Origin: WHSW01 sp963742205
GTDB taxonomy: Bacteria > Actinomycetota > Thermoleophilia > Solirubrobacterales > 70-9
Length of the DNA: 64,000 bases
Reading direction: 5' to 3'
NCBI GenBank assembly: GCA_963742205.1
Contig: CAVUKZ010000010.1
Span: forward strand, 372,001 to 436,000
Below the pieces are notes generated by a model, which saw nothing but the letters and a program-made list of their open reading frames with translations, searched no databases and had not been told where the DNA came from. Position 1 is the first letter of the stretch. Each line of letters starts with the position of its first letter. Below are positions 25,089-33,103 of this stretch, piece by piece. Position numbers and translations under genes: made by a program.

Positions 25089-25898
25089 ATGACGACGGCA
25101 ACAGAGGCTCCCGGCGGGGAGCCTCGAACAATTTCGGCGGTCGGCGCGACGGTCGAGGTGGCCGGGCTCAGGCATCGGTTCGGCGAGCTCGACGTCATCG
25201 ACCGGCTCGACCTCACGGCCAGCGCCGGCGAGGTCGTCGGCCTCGTCGGGCCGTCGGGGTGTGGCAAGTCCACCCTGCTCGAGCTGATCGCCGGCCTGCT
25301 CGAGCCCGAGCGCGGCACCGTGGGAGTCGACGGCGAGCGCGGCCCGGAGGAGCGGCTCGCCCGCTGCGTCTACATGCCCCAGCGCGACCTGCTGCTGCCC
25401 TGGCTCTCGGCGCTCGACAACGCCGCGCTCGCCCCGCGCAACCGCGGCGCCTCGCGGGCGGTTGCGCGAGAGCGGGCCCAACCGCTGTTCGAGCGCTTCG
25501 GGCTTGCCGGGTTCGAGTCGTCGCGTCCGGCCGAGCTCTCCGGTGGCATGCGCCAGCGCGTGGCCTTCCTGCGCACGTTGCTGGCGGGCAAGCCGGTGCT
25601 GTTGCTCGACGAGCCATTCGCGTCCCTTGACGCGATCTCCCGTGCCGAGATGCAGGAGTGGCTCGCCGGAGCGCTGGCCGAGCAGCCGGCGACCGTCGTC
25701 CTCGTCACCCACGACGTCGAGGAGGCGCTCTACCTGTGCGACCGGGTGGCGGTGCTGACGGCGCGCCCGGCGCGGGTGCTGGAGACCGTGACCTCGCCGT
25801 CGGCTCGCTCGGTTCCGCGGCTGGAGGCCGTGACGTCGCCGGCGTTCACGGCCGCGCGCGAGCGGGCGCTCGAGGCGCTTGCGAGGGGCACGAGATGA
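25089..25898 (+). CDS. ABC transporter ATPase for thiamine precursor uptake (ThiZ-like)
   Basis: A 269-residue ATPase with Walker A VGPSGCGKSTLLELIAG (residues 53-69), Q-loop MPQRDLLLPW, signature ELSGGMRQRVAF and Walker B VLLLDEPFASLD followed by VTHDVEEALYL. It resembles the nitrate/taurine/HMP-type importer ATPases. Control by the TPP riboswitch and the downstream permease and binding-protein genes point to uptake of a thiamine precursor such as HMP or its degradation products. An ATG at 25071 is in frame but lies inside the riboswitch, so 25089 is preferred. Confidence 0.88.
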   Translation: MTTATEAPGGEPRTISAVGATVEVAGLRHRFGELDVIDRLDLTASAGEVVGLVGPSGCGKSTLLELIAGLLEPERGTVGVDGERGPEERLARCVYMPQRDLLLPWLSALDNAALAPRNRGASRAVARERAQPLFERFGLAGFESSRPAELSGGMRQRVAFLRTLLAGKPVLLLDEPFASLDAISRAEMQEWLAGALAEQPATVVLVTHDVEEALYLCDRVAVLTARPARVLETVTSPSARSVPRLEAVTSPAFTAARERALEALARGTR

Positions 25899-25908
25899 GG
25901 CGCCCGAT

Positions 25909-26685
25909 ATGAAGCGCTGGCTGCTGCCGCTCGCGGTGATCGTCGCTCTGCTCGCGATCTGGGAGCTCGCCGCGCGCTGGGACCTGATCGCGGACGCGCT
26001 CGACATCAAGCCGTTCCTGATCCCGGCGCCGAGCGACGTCGCCCAGTCGCTGTGGGAGGACCGCTCGTTGCTCGCCGACGACGCCTGGGTCACCGTGCAG
26101 GAGGTCCTGCTCGGCTTCGCGATCGCGCTCGTGCTCGGATTTGCGTTCGCGGTGGCCCTGCACCTCTCCGACACCCTGCGGCGCGCGTTCTATCCGTTGC
26201 TCGTCGCGTCGCAGACGATCCCGGTGATCGCGATCGCCCCGATTCTCGTCGTCTGGCTCGGCTTCGGCCTTGGGCCCAAGCTGGCGATCATCGCCCTGGT
26301 CTGCTTCTTCCCGATCACGGTCAACACGCTGGACGGGCTGCGATCCGTGGACCCCGAGCTGCCACGGATGATGCGCACGCTCGACGCCAGCCGCTCGCAG
26401 ACGCTGCGCCGGGTCGAGGTTCCGTCGGCGCTTCCTTACCTGCTCAGCGGCGCGAAGATCGCCGCCGTCGTCTCGGTGATCGGGGCCGTCTTCGGCGAAT
26501 GGTCGGGCGCCGACGAGGGCCTTGGCCACCTGATCCTGGTCGCTCAGGGACAGCTGCAGACGGCGCGGGTGTTCGCCGCCGTGGTCGTGCTCTCGGCGCT
26601 CGCGATCACTCTCTTCGGCGCCATCGCGCTGGTCGAGCGGCGGCTCGCCTGGTGGAGCCCGCGCCGTGAGCGGAGGGTGGCGTGA
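25909..26685 (+). CDS. ABC transporter permease for thiamine precursor uptake (ThiX-like)
   Basis: A 258-residue inner-membrane permease of the BinPDT type. About six hydrophobic helices begin at LLPLAVIVALLAIWELAARW. The coupling loop contains the expected E-A-A-like region around LPRMMRTLDASRSQTLRRVE. The nearby ALPYLLSGAKIAAVVSVIGA and VFGEWSGADEGLGHLI are typical of SsuC/ThiX permeases. It begins 10 bases after the ATPase and shares its last four bases with the binding-protein start (GTGA), so the three genes form one operon. Confidence 0.88.
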   Translation: MKRWLLPLAVIVALLAIWELAARWDLIADALDIKPFLIPAPSDVAQSLWEDRSLLADDAWVTVQEVLLGFAIALVLGFAFAVALHLSDTLRRAFYPLLVASQTIPVIAIAPILVVWLGFGLGPKLAIIALVCFFPITVNTLDGLRSVDPELPRMMRTLDASRSQTLRRVEVPSALPYLLSGAKIAAVVSVIGAVFGEWSGADEGLGHLILVAQGQLQTARVFAAVVVLSALAITLFGAIALVERRLAWWSPRRERRVA

Positions 26686-27686
26686 GGCGGGCGCTGCTCG
26701 CGGCGCTCGTCCTCGCCGCAACGGTCGCGGCCGGCTGTGGCGAAAAGACCGAGAGCCGCAATGGCGACTCCGAGCCGCTGACCCTGGCACTGGACTTCTA
26801 CGTCAACCCCGACCACGCCGGGATCTACACCGCCCTGGACCGCGGCTACTTCGACGAGGCCGGGCTCGAGGTGGAGCCCCAGGTGCCCTCGGACCCGTCG
26901 GCGCCGATCCGCCAGGTGGCCGCCGGGCGCGCCGACCTCGCGATCTCCTACGAGCCCGAGGTGGTGCTCGCCCGCGACCAGGGCCTACCCGTGGTCGCCG
27001 TCGCGTCGCTCGTCTCGCGACCGCTGACCTCGCTCATCTCGCTCCCCGACGCAGGAATCGACCGCCCCTCCGACCTCGACGGCAAGACGGTGGCCACCGC
27101 GGGAATCCCGTATCAGGCCGCGTACCTCGATGCGATCCTCGAGCGGGCCCAGGTCGACCCGGGCGCCGTGAGCCAGGTCGACGTCGGCCTCAACCTGCTG
27201 CCCGCCGTCCTCTCCGGCCGCGCCGACGCCATGCTCGGCGGCTTCCTCAACATCGAGGGCGTCGACCTCGCCGAACGCGGCGAAGACCCGCGCGTGGTCC
27301 CGGTCGATCGGCTCGGGATCCCGACCTACGACGAGCTCGTGCTGGTCGCCGACGCCGACCGCGTCGCCGATGACCCTGAGGCGATCCGGTTGTTCATCGC
27401 CGCGCTGGAGCGCGGGACCCGCGAGGCGGCGCGCGACCCGGCCGAGGCGACCCAGGCGATCCTCAACGCCGGCGACGGGCTCGACCCCAAGCTCACCCGG
27501 GCCGAGGTCGACCGCACCCTCCCCCTGCTCGGTGGCGACGAGCCGGGCAAGCCGTACGGCTACATGAACCCGCGCGAGTGGGAGGCGTTCGCCGGCTTCT
27601 TCGCCGACCATGGCCTGATCTCGAGCCGCCCGGGGGCGTCCGAGCTGCTCACCAACGAGCTGCTTCCGGGAAGGGTCCCGGAGTAG
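26682..27686 (+). CDS. thiamine-precursor ABC transporter binding lipoprotein (ThiY-like)
   Basis: A 334-residue NMT1/THI5-like periplasmic-type binding protein. The signal peptide ends in a lipobox (TVAAGC, Cys19), so it is membrane-tethered. The mature part starts with LTLALDFYVNPDHAGIYTAL and continues EVEPQVPSDPSAPIRQVAAG, RADLAISYEPEVVLARDQGL and GKTVATAGIPYQAAYLDAIL, the conserved order of this family. The start is GTG 26682. The ligand is inferred from the TPP riboswitch: HMP or a formylaminopyrimidine. Confidence 0.88.
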   Translation: MRRALLAALVLAATVAAGCGEKTESRNGDSEPLTLALDFYVNPDHAGIYTALDRGYFDEAGLEVEPQVPSDPSAPIRQVAAGRADLAISYEPEVVLARDQGLPVVAVASLVSRPLTSLISLPDAGIDRPSDLDGKTVATAGIPYQAAYLDAILERAQVDPGAVSQVDVGLNLLPAVLSGRADAMLGGFLNIEGVDLAERGEDPRVVPVDRLGIPTYDELVLVADADRVADDPEAIRLFIAALERGTREAARDPAEATQAILNAGDGLDPKLTRAEVDRTLPLLGGDEPGKPYGYMNPREWEAFAGFFADHGLISSRPGASELLTNELLPGRVPE

Positions 27687-27720
27687 CGCCTACGCCAGCT
27701 AAGCGTCGAGCCGGCGCGGC

Positions 27721-28671
27721 TCAGGCGGCCGGCGCGAGCGGCGGGCCCTGGCCCACGGCCCCGTGCCAGCGGGCGAGCGCAAAGCATCCGGCGAGCCCTC
27801 GGAACGGCGCGTACGGCGCGAAGTAGTCCTCGACCTCCTCCACGGTCGCCCGGCGGCCGAGGCCCGTCAGCGCCCCCACCAGCTTCACGTAGGCGAGGTC
27901 GCCGGCGGGCAGCGAGTCGGGCTCGCCCCGGCCGCTGAAGCCGAGCACCTGCAGGGTCCACGGGCCGATCCCCGGGATGCGGATCAGCCGCTGGTCGCCG
28001 CTCGGGCAGCCGGGATCGACGCGGCCGGCCGCGACCTCTCGCGCGCAGCGGATCAGCGCGATCGCCCGCGACGGGGCGAGGTCGAAGGCGGCGAGCTCGG
28101 CCGGCGCCACCCCGGCGACCGTGGCGGCGCACGGGACGTCACGCAGTGGGCCCGGGCCGCGCCAGGCGCCGTGCTCGTCGGGCTGCAGGCGCCCGCCCCA
28201 GCGCCACACGACGCGCCGCTGGATCTCAACCGCGCGCCGGACCTCGATCAGCTGCTCGGTGACCGCCCAGGCGAGCGCCTCCCAGGGCCACGGGCGCCGC
28301 CGCGGCCGCAGCCAGGGCCGATGGTGGATGGCCTCGCCGATCAGCGGGTCGCCGCGGAAGGTGCGGGCGAAGTCCGAGAGGTCGACGTCGACCCCGAGCG
28401 CGAAGCGCATCCGCTCGATCGCCAGCTCGAGCGCCTCGCGCGGCGCGGGATCGTCCGGATCGGCGGCGGCCGCGCGGAAGACGACGCGCCGGGACTCGGG
28501 CTGCCAGGCGTGGACGACGACGCGACCGTCCGCGGTCGCCAGCAGCCGGGTGACCACCGCGCCGCGGCGCCGAGCGACGCCGTCGCCGCCGAGCCGGCTG
28601 CGCAGCCGGTACGGCCACGCAGGGCGCACGTCTACCTCGAGCGGCGTGATGCCGCCGCGACCGGGGCCCAT
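27721..28671 (-). CDS. AlkA-like DNA-3-methyladenine glycosylase
   Basis: A 316-residue HhH-GPD DNA glycosylase. The helix-hairpin-helix is LIRIPGIGPWTLQVLGFSGR, followed by the catalytic aspartate in SLPAGDLAYVKL. An N-terminal AlkA-like domain precedes it (RRVVFRAAAADPDDP). Members remove alkylated purines to start base-excision repair. There is no iron-sulfur cysteine cluster. It is convergent with the thiY gene. Confidence 0.82.
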   Translation of the reverse strand: MGPGRGGITPLEVDVRPAWPYRLRSRLGGDGVARRRGAVVTRLLATADGRVVVHAWQPESRRVVFRAAAADPDDPAPREALELAIERMRFALGVDVDLSDFARTFRGDPLIGEAIHHRPWLRPRRRPWPWEALAWAVTEQLIEVRRAVEIQRRVVWRWGGRLQPDEHGAWRGPGPLRDVPCAATVAGVAPAELAAFDLAPSRAIALIRCAREVAAGRVDPGCPSGDQRLIRIPGIGPWTLQVLGFSGRGEPDSLPAGDLAYVKLVGALTGLGRRATVEEVEDYFAPYAPFRGLAGCFALARWHGAVGQGPPLAPAA

Positions 28672-28674
28672 TCC

Positions 28675-28989
28675 CTACTTGTCGAGCAGGTGGACGTCGA
28701 CGAGGAAGGAACGGCTGGCGAGCACCCTCACCGGCCGCTCGCGGCCGCGCTGCGAGCGCTTCGACGGGCGTCGCGAGCCACCGCGCGTGGCGCGGGCGAC
28801 GGCCACCGTCGCTGCTCCGGCGACCAGGCCCCCGGCGGCGGCGAGCGCCGCGGTCCGCACCTCGCCCTTCCACGCGGACAGCTCGGCGCTCTGGTCGACC
28901 CGCGCGGGAAGCGGGTGCGCGGTCGGCTCATCAACGTCGCCTTCCCCGGCCGGCATCTCGATCGCATCGGTCTCGAGCAGCTCTCCCAT
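28675..28989 (-). CDS. hypothetical protein, 104 residues
   Basis: Begins MGELLETDAIEMPAGEGDVD. An acidic N-terminus is followed by a short weakly hydrophobic stretch (RTAALAAAGGLVAGAATVAV) and a very basic region (ATRGGSRRPSKRSQRGRERP). It could be a small membrane-associated protein. It lies between the GNAT-fold gene (ending 28999) and the glycosylase gene on the same strand. No family is recognised. Confidence 0.55.
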   Translation of the reverse strand: MGELLETDAIEMPAGEGDVDEPTAHPLPARVDQSAELSAWKGEVRTAALAAAGGLVAGAATVAVARATRGGSRRPSKRSQRGRERPVRVLASRSFLVDVHLLDK

Positions 28990-28998
28990 CCGCCCGTC

Positions 28999-30162
28999 CT
29001 ACTCTACGGATTTGTCAAGCGGAGCTTTTTCGAGCGCTCGCTGGTAGATCCGGTAGCGCTGGACCACCCGGCCGCCCATCCCCTCCATCGCGCGGTTCAT
29101 GGGGTCGTTGGTCTCCAGGATCCAGCCCATGTGGCCGCCGCGGGGCCCGACGGAGGCCGCCGTCTGCACGTGGCGCTCGTACAGCGCCGCCGCGACGCCG
29201 AGGTGCTGGTACTCGTCCTTCACCCCGAGCGCGAAGACGCGGAGCCGGTCGATGTAGCTCTTGCGGCGCACGAAGTGCCACCAGCCGAACGGCAGCAGGC
29301 GGCCGTTCATCCGCGAGAGCGCCTGCTCGACGTCCGGCAGGGTCAGCGCCGCGCCCACCACCTCGCCGTCCTTCTCGGCGATCATCGCCCAGTTCTCGTC
29401 GAGGACCGGCTTGAGGTTCTTGGCCTGAAAGGCGACCTCGGCCTCGGTGATCGGGACGAAGCCCCAGTTGTGGCCCCAGGCCTCGTTGTAGACGTCCATG
29501 AACCGGGCGACCTCGGCCTCCATGTCGCGCTTGCGCATGTTGCGCAGCACGACGCCCTCCTCCCGCGACTTGGCCGCCGCGGCGTGGATCAGGGGGTGCA
29601 TTTCGGTGCCCTCCTTGAGCTGGCCGAACCACAGCGCCCACATCAGCAGGTCCATGGCCTTCTCGAGCCCGAGCTCGCCCTCGAGCAGGCGCTGGTAGTA
29701 CGGCGGGTGCCAGGGCTCGAGGATCATCGAGGGCTCGTCGAAGCCGTCGATCAGGATCCCGCACTCGTCGTTCATGGTGAAGTCCATCGGGCCGAGCATC
29801 CGCGCCCGCCCCTTCTCGCGCAGCCAGCCCTCGGCCGTCTCCACCAGAGCGCGGGCAACCTGCGGGTCGTCGACGGTGTCGAAGAAGCCGAACATCCCGT
29901 CGCTGCCGCCCTGGAACTCGTCCCAGCGATAGTCGATGTGGGCCGTGATCCGGCCGACGTCCTCGCCGTCGCGCTCGCAGATGAAGAGCTGGGCCTCCGC
30001 ATGCTCGAACCACGGGTTCTTGGCGCGGTCGAGGAACTCCCGGCGCTCGAAGCGCAGCGGGGGGACCCACTGCGGGTCGTTGGCCCGCAGCCGGTACGGG
30101 ACCTCGATGAACCGCTTCAGGTCGGCCCGCCCGGAGACGGGCCTGATCACCGGTTCCGTCAC
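28999..30162 (-). CDS. GNAT-fold acyltransferase, candidate bacterial ceramide synthase
   Basis: From GTG 30162 the gene encodes 387 residues: VTEPVIRPVSGRADLKRFIE, then VPYRLRANDPQWVPPLRFER, REFLDRAKNPWFEHAEAQLF and a C-terminal acetyltransferase-like region (VFALGVKDEYQHLGVAAALY). Proteins of this length and opening, built on the GNAT fold, include the bacterial ceramide synthase bCerS described in Caulobacter. The divergent neighbour 24 bases away is an alpha-oxoamine synthase like serine palmitoyltransferase. The pairing supports, but does not prove, acylation of a long-chain base. It could instead be a GNAT of other specificity. Confidence 0.65.
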   Translation of the reverse strand: MTEPVIRPVSGRADLKRFIEVPYRLRANDPQWVPPLRFERREFLDRAKNPWFEHAEAQLFICERDGEDVGRITAHIDYRWDEFQGGSDGMFGFFDTVDDPQVARALVETAEGWLREKGRARMLGPMDFTMNDECGILIDGFDEPSMILEPWHPPYYQRLLEGELGLEKAMDLLMWALWFGQLKEGTEMHPLIHAAAAKSREEGVVLRNMRKRDMEAEVARFMDVYNEAWGHNWGFVPITEAEVAFQAKNLKPVLDENWAMIAEKDGEVVGAALTLPDVEQALSRMNGRLLPFGWWHFVRRKSYIDRLRVFALGVKDEYQHLGVAAALYERHVQTAASVGPRGGHMGWILETNDPMNRAMEGMGGRVVQRYRIYQRALEKAPLDKSVE

Positions 30163-30186
30163 GTCGCGCAACCTACACTTGTGCCG

Positions 30187-31443
30187 ATGAGCGAGACCGC
30201 CCGCGCGCCGGTCGACGTGTTCGAGAAGGCGCGCAACCACGACCGGCGTGAGCTGCTCGAGCTCGCCAAACAGGGCGACATGGTCCCCTACTTCCGGGTC
30301 ATGACCTCCGAGGCCGGCCCCGTGGTCGAGATGGAGGGGCGCGAGACGATCATGCTCGGGTCCAACAACTACCTCGGGCTCACCGGTGACACGCGGGTCA
30401 AGCAGGCCGCGCGCAACGCGCTCGAGACCTACGGGACCGGGCTCACCGGCTCGCGGCTGCTCAACGGGACCACGCCGCTGCACCTGGACCTCGAACGGGA
30501 GCTGGCGGACTGGATGGGCACCGACGACGCGATCGTCTTCACCACGGGCCATCAGGCGAACGTCGGCTGCATCGGGACCATCCTGGGTCCCGGCGACACG
30601 GTGATCGCCGACTCGGGCGATCACGCCTCGATCCTCGACGGCTGCATGCTCTCCGGCGCGAAGCTGCGCCCCTTCCGGCACAACCGCATGGAGAAGCTGG
30701 AGAAGATGCTCGAGCGGGCGGCGGGCGACGGCGGCGGGGTGATGGTGATCGTCGACGGCGTCTTCTCGATGGAGGGCGACCTCTGCGACCTGCCGGCGAT
30801 CGTCGAGCTCAGCCGGGCCTACGGCGCGCGGCTGATGGTCGACGAGGCGCACGCGGTCGGCGTGCTCGGCGCGCGCGGCGCGGGGACCTGCGAGCTGTTC
30901 GGCCTCGAGGACGAGGTCGACCTGCGAATGGGGACCTTCTCGAAGAGCCTCGCCTCGTGCGGCGGCTTCATCGCCGGCCCCGCCGACGTGATCGAGTACC
31001 TGCGCTTCGCCTCGCGCCCGTTCATCTTCACCGCCTCGGCCGTCCCCGCGGCGGTGGGAGCGGCGCTGGGCGCGCTGCGGGTGATCCGCTCCGAGGGACC
31101 GGAGCTGATGGCGAAGCTGCTCGACAACGCCCGCTACCTGCGCGACGGGTTCCGCGACCTGGGGCTCGCGGTGATCGAGCCCGGGACGCTGCCCGACGGC
31201 ACCGAGGCCACCACCCCGGTGGTGCCCGTCGTGGTCGGCGAGGACTACCAGGCCGCGCTCCTGTGGAAGGCGCTGTTCGAGGCCGGCGTCTACACGAACG
31301 TCGCGATCCACCCTGCGGTGCCCCCGGGCGGCGCGCTGCTGCGGACCTCGCTGATGGCGACGCACGAGCGCGAGCACCTCGACCGCGCCCTGGCGATCAT
31401 CGCGAAGACGGTCGCGGACTTCCCCGACCTCCCGCGAGCCTGA
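30187..31443 (+). CDS. alpha-oxoamine synthase, serine palmitoyltransferase-like
   Basis: A 418-residue PLP enzyme of the BioF/KBL/SPT/ALAS family. PLP-contacting motifs are VDEAHAVGVLG (Asp219, His222) and the Schiff-base lysine in MGTFSKSLASCGG (Lys253). The N-terminus (GREITMLGSNNYLGL type, residues 51-65) and LETYGTGLTGSRLLNGTTPL match SPT and KBL more than BioF. It would condense an amino acid with an acyl-CoA to give a 2-oxoamine; with serine this starts sphingolipid synthesis. The divergent GNAT gene hints at that pathway. A tacact box lies about 9 bases upstream of the ATG, consistent with a leaderless transcript. Confidence 0.85.
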   Translation: MSETARAPVDVFEKARNHDRRELLELAKQGDMVPYFRVMTSEAGPVVEMEGRETIMLGSNNYLGLTGDTRVKQAARNALETYGTGLTGSRLLNGTTPLHLDLERELADWMGTDDAIVFTTGHQANVGCIGTILGPGDTVIADSGDHASILDGCMLSGAKLRPFRHNRMEKLEKMLERAAGDGGGVMVIVDGVFSMEGDLCDLPAIVELSRAYGARLMVDEAHAVGVLGARGAGTCELFGLEDEVDLRMGTFSKSLASCGGFIAGPADVIEYLRFASRPFIFTASAVPAAVGAALGALRVIRSEGPELMAKLLDNARYLRDGFRDLGLAVIEPGTLPDGTEATTPVVPVVVGEDYQAALLWKALFEAGVYTNVAIHPAVPPGGALLRTSLMATHEREHLDRALAIIAKTVADFPDLPRA

Positions 31444-31757
31444 GATCGAGCCCGATCCGTTCCCCCCACCGGGGGAGATTCCTCTTGTCCGATTCTGGAC
31501 AAGACGAAGTTGTGAACGAAAAGGGTGCTAGTTGCGACAGAACTGTTACCGCTCAGTAGTTCTCACGGTTGACGACCCCCCGTTCCGAATCTAGGTTCCC
31601 AGTCGCGCCGTACGCATCCCGGGGCAGGGAGCGGACGGGACAGAAGTGGAGAGAATTTTGTTCCGGCCGCTCCTTGGAGTGGGCCCCCGCCCGCCGGGAT
31701 CGACGACGCCCAAATTACCCCGCCAACCTCAAGCGTCACTCGGAGGAGGAGTGAGAG
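31444..31757. other. intergenic region upstream of the IHF-like gene
   Basis: This 314-base stretch has no gene. It holds a ccccc-acc-ggggg hairpin just after the SPT-like gene (31463-31475), a 20-bp palindrome at 31484-31503, and an A/T-richer stretch (31504-31590) likely to contain the promoter for the downstream gene. A purine-rich ggaggagtgagag lies before the ATG at 31758. Confidence 0.5.
31484..31503. promoter_or_regulatory. palindromic candidate operator
   Basis: cttgtcc-gattct-ggacaag: perfect 7-bp arms with a 6-base spacer, in the AT-richer region about 255 bases upstream of the IHF-like gene. It is the size expected for a dimeric repressor site. The cognate regulator is not known, and it does not match the LexA consensus. 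Confidence 0.4.
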
Positions 31758-32099
31758 ATGGAAGCTGCTTCGACCCTGGCCCCTGCCGCGATGCCGCAGC
31801 ACATGCAGGCGCTCGCACATGCCAACCGCGTTCGGCTGGCACGAGCTTCGCTGAAGCGTGCGGTCTCGACTGGAGCCGTCGATGCGGCGGAGATCGTGAG
31901 GTCGTGTCCCTGGGAAGTCGAGTCCATGACTGTGGGGGAGCTACTGCGGAGCCAGCGGCGATGGGGCCGCACCCGTGCCCGCAAGTTCCTCTTCTCCATC
32001 GCGTTGAACGAGAATCGCGAACTGGGGCGGCTCACCGCCCGTCAGCGCGCGCTGCTCGCGACGGAGTTGGAGGCCAAGCGCACCTTGGTCACAGCCTGA
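31758..32099 (+). CDS. actinobacterial integration host factor-like protein
   Basis: A 113-residue DNA-binding protein similar in outline to mycobacterial mIHF. It has a basic N-terminal helix (ANRVRLARASLKRAVSTGAV), then WEVESMTVGELLRSQRRWGR with the helix-two-turn-helix RTRARKFLFSIALNENRELG, and a closing RLTARQRALLATELEAK. mIHF is an abundant nucleoid protein that bends DNA and helps phage integration. The tryptophan-containing middle is less typical, so this may be a divergent paralogue. A strong hairpin at 32134-32160 follows. Confidence 0.75.
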   Translation: MEAASTLAPAAMPQHMQALAHANRVRLARASLKRAVSTGAVDAAEIVRSCPWEVESMTVGELLRSQRRWGRTRARKFLFSIALNENRELGRLTARQRALLATELEAKRTLVTA

Positions 32100-32133
32100 C
32101 CCAGGCTTAAGAGAGCATCGGTCTGACCGGTCA

Positions 32134-32160
32134 CGGGGCGGGCGCTTGGCGCCCGCCCCG
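32134..32160. terminator. bidirectional hairpin between convergent genes
   Basis: cggggcgggcgc-ttg-gcgcccgccccg, a perfect 12-bp stem with a 3-base loop, 35 bases after the IHF-like stop and 35 bases before the stop of the convergent membrane-protein gene. Confidence 0.7.
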
Positions 32161-32194
32161 CCGCCATGCCCGCGGGCTGGGCGCCGAGGCGGCG

Positions 32195-32581
32195 CTAGAA
32201 GCTGATGTTCAGCGGCAGCGGACTCGCGCCGGCGAAGAGGAAGAACCAGACCACGAAGCCGACCACGGCGAGCCCGGCGCTCGAGACGAGGATCACCTCG
32301 AGCGCCGACGAACGGGTCGGCCGGTGGCGCCGCTCGTTGAGCTCCGCGTGCCGGCGGTTGAGCCAGCCGAGGGCGAACACGAGCGCCGTGATCGTGACGA
32401 CGATCCCCACCATGGTCACCATCAGCGCGGTGCCCAGGGAGGCCGAGCCCTGCACCTGCGAGCCGATCCACAGCCACCCGATCGGCACGCCGATCCAGAG
32501 CAGGAGGCAGCCCACGATCATCAGCATCACCAGCGCCGCGCTGGCGGGTCCCCCCATCAACTCGCGGATCCGGACCAGCAT
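32195..32581 (-). CDS. membrane protein, three helices
   Basis: A 128-residue integral membrane protein. Hydrophobic segments are ALVMLMIVGCLLLWIGVPIG, ALMVTMVGIVVTITALVFAL and VILVSSAGLAVVGFVVWFFL, separated by a basic loop (NRRHAELNERRHRPTR). The function is unknown. It follows another membrane-protein gene by 33 bases on the same strand and is probably cotranscribed with it. Confidence 0.65.
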   Translation of the reverse strand: MLVRIRELMGGPASAALVMLMIVGCLLLWIGVPIGWLWIGSQVQGSASLGTALMVTMVGIVVTITALVFALGWLNRRHAELNERRHRPTRSSALEVILVSSAGLAVVGFVVWFFLFAGASPLPLNISF

Positions 32582-32614
32582 CCCGGGCAGAGACTAGCCC
32601 GGGTCCCCCGTCGC

Positions 32615-33103
32615 TCAGCGCAGCTTGACGGTGCGTCCGGTTCGCGCCCGGAAGGCCCGGGCGAGCCCGAATCCGGCGAGTCCGCCGACGATCGCGGCGG
32701 CCACCAGCCTCCCCGCCGGTGGCAGCGCGTCGGGCAGCGCGTAGAAGAACAGGGCCAGGGTGGCGACCGCCGCGGCCGCCGCGAGCAGCAGGGTGTGCGA
32801 GCGATAGCCGGCGAAGTGCTCGCGGATCGAGAGCTCCAATCCGGCCAGGGCGCCGAGCGCCAGGCCGGTCGACAGCAGCACCCTGCCCTGCGAGCCCTGG
32901 ACGAAGAGGCCGGCGATGAGCATGAGCAGCCCGACCAGGACGACGATCTCGACCAGCGGGAACGAGCCCCAGGGTGCCGGCGGTCGCTCCTCCTCGATCG
33001 GCTTACGCGGCTTCGGCGCTGGCTTCGCCGCCGCTTCGCTCTTCTCGGCCGGGGCCGGAGCCGGGGCGCGGCGCGGCCGGGCCTTTCGCCTCTTCTTCGC
33101 CAT
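32615..33103 (-). CDS. membrane protein with basic, proline-rich N-terminus
   Basis: A 162-residue protein. A lysine/arginine/proline/alanine-rich cytoplasmic start (MAKKRRKARPRRAPAPAPAE) is followed by four hydrophobic helices (for example VEIVVLVGLLMLIAGLFV and TLLLAAAAAVATLALFFYAL). It is of unknown function. Its first 101 bases overlap the end of the upstream gene in another frame, which is unusual. Either the start lies further in or the upstream gene's tail is extended by an error. Confidence 0.6.
   Translation of the reverse strand: MAKKRRKARPRRAPAPAPAEKSEAAAKPAPKPRKPIEEERPPAPWGSFPLVEIVVLVGLLMLIAGLFVQGSQGRVLLSTGLALGALAGLELSIREHFAGYRSHTLLLAAAAAVATLALFFYALPDALPPAGRLVAAAIVGGLAGFGLARAFRARTGRTVKLR

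Noticed and set aside
27763..31443. Plus-strand open frame of 1,226 codons
   Set aside because: Only its last 418 codons are a real gene (30187-31443). The rest runs antisense to the AlkA-like, hypothetical and GNAT genes, with the Arg/Pro/Gly-rich composition of a GC-rich shadow frame.
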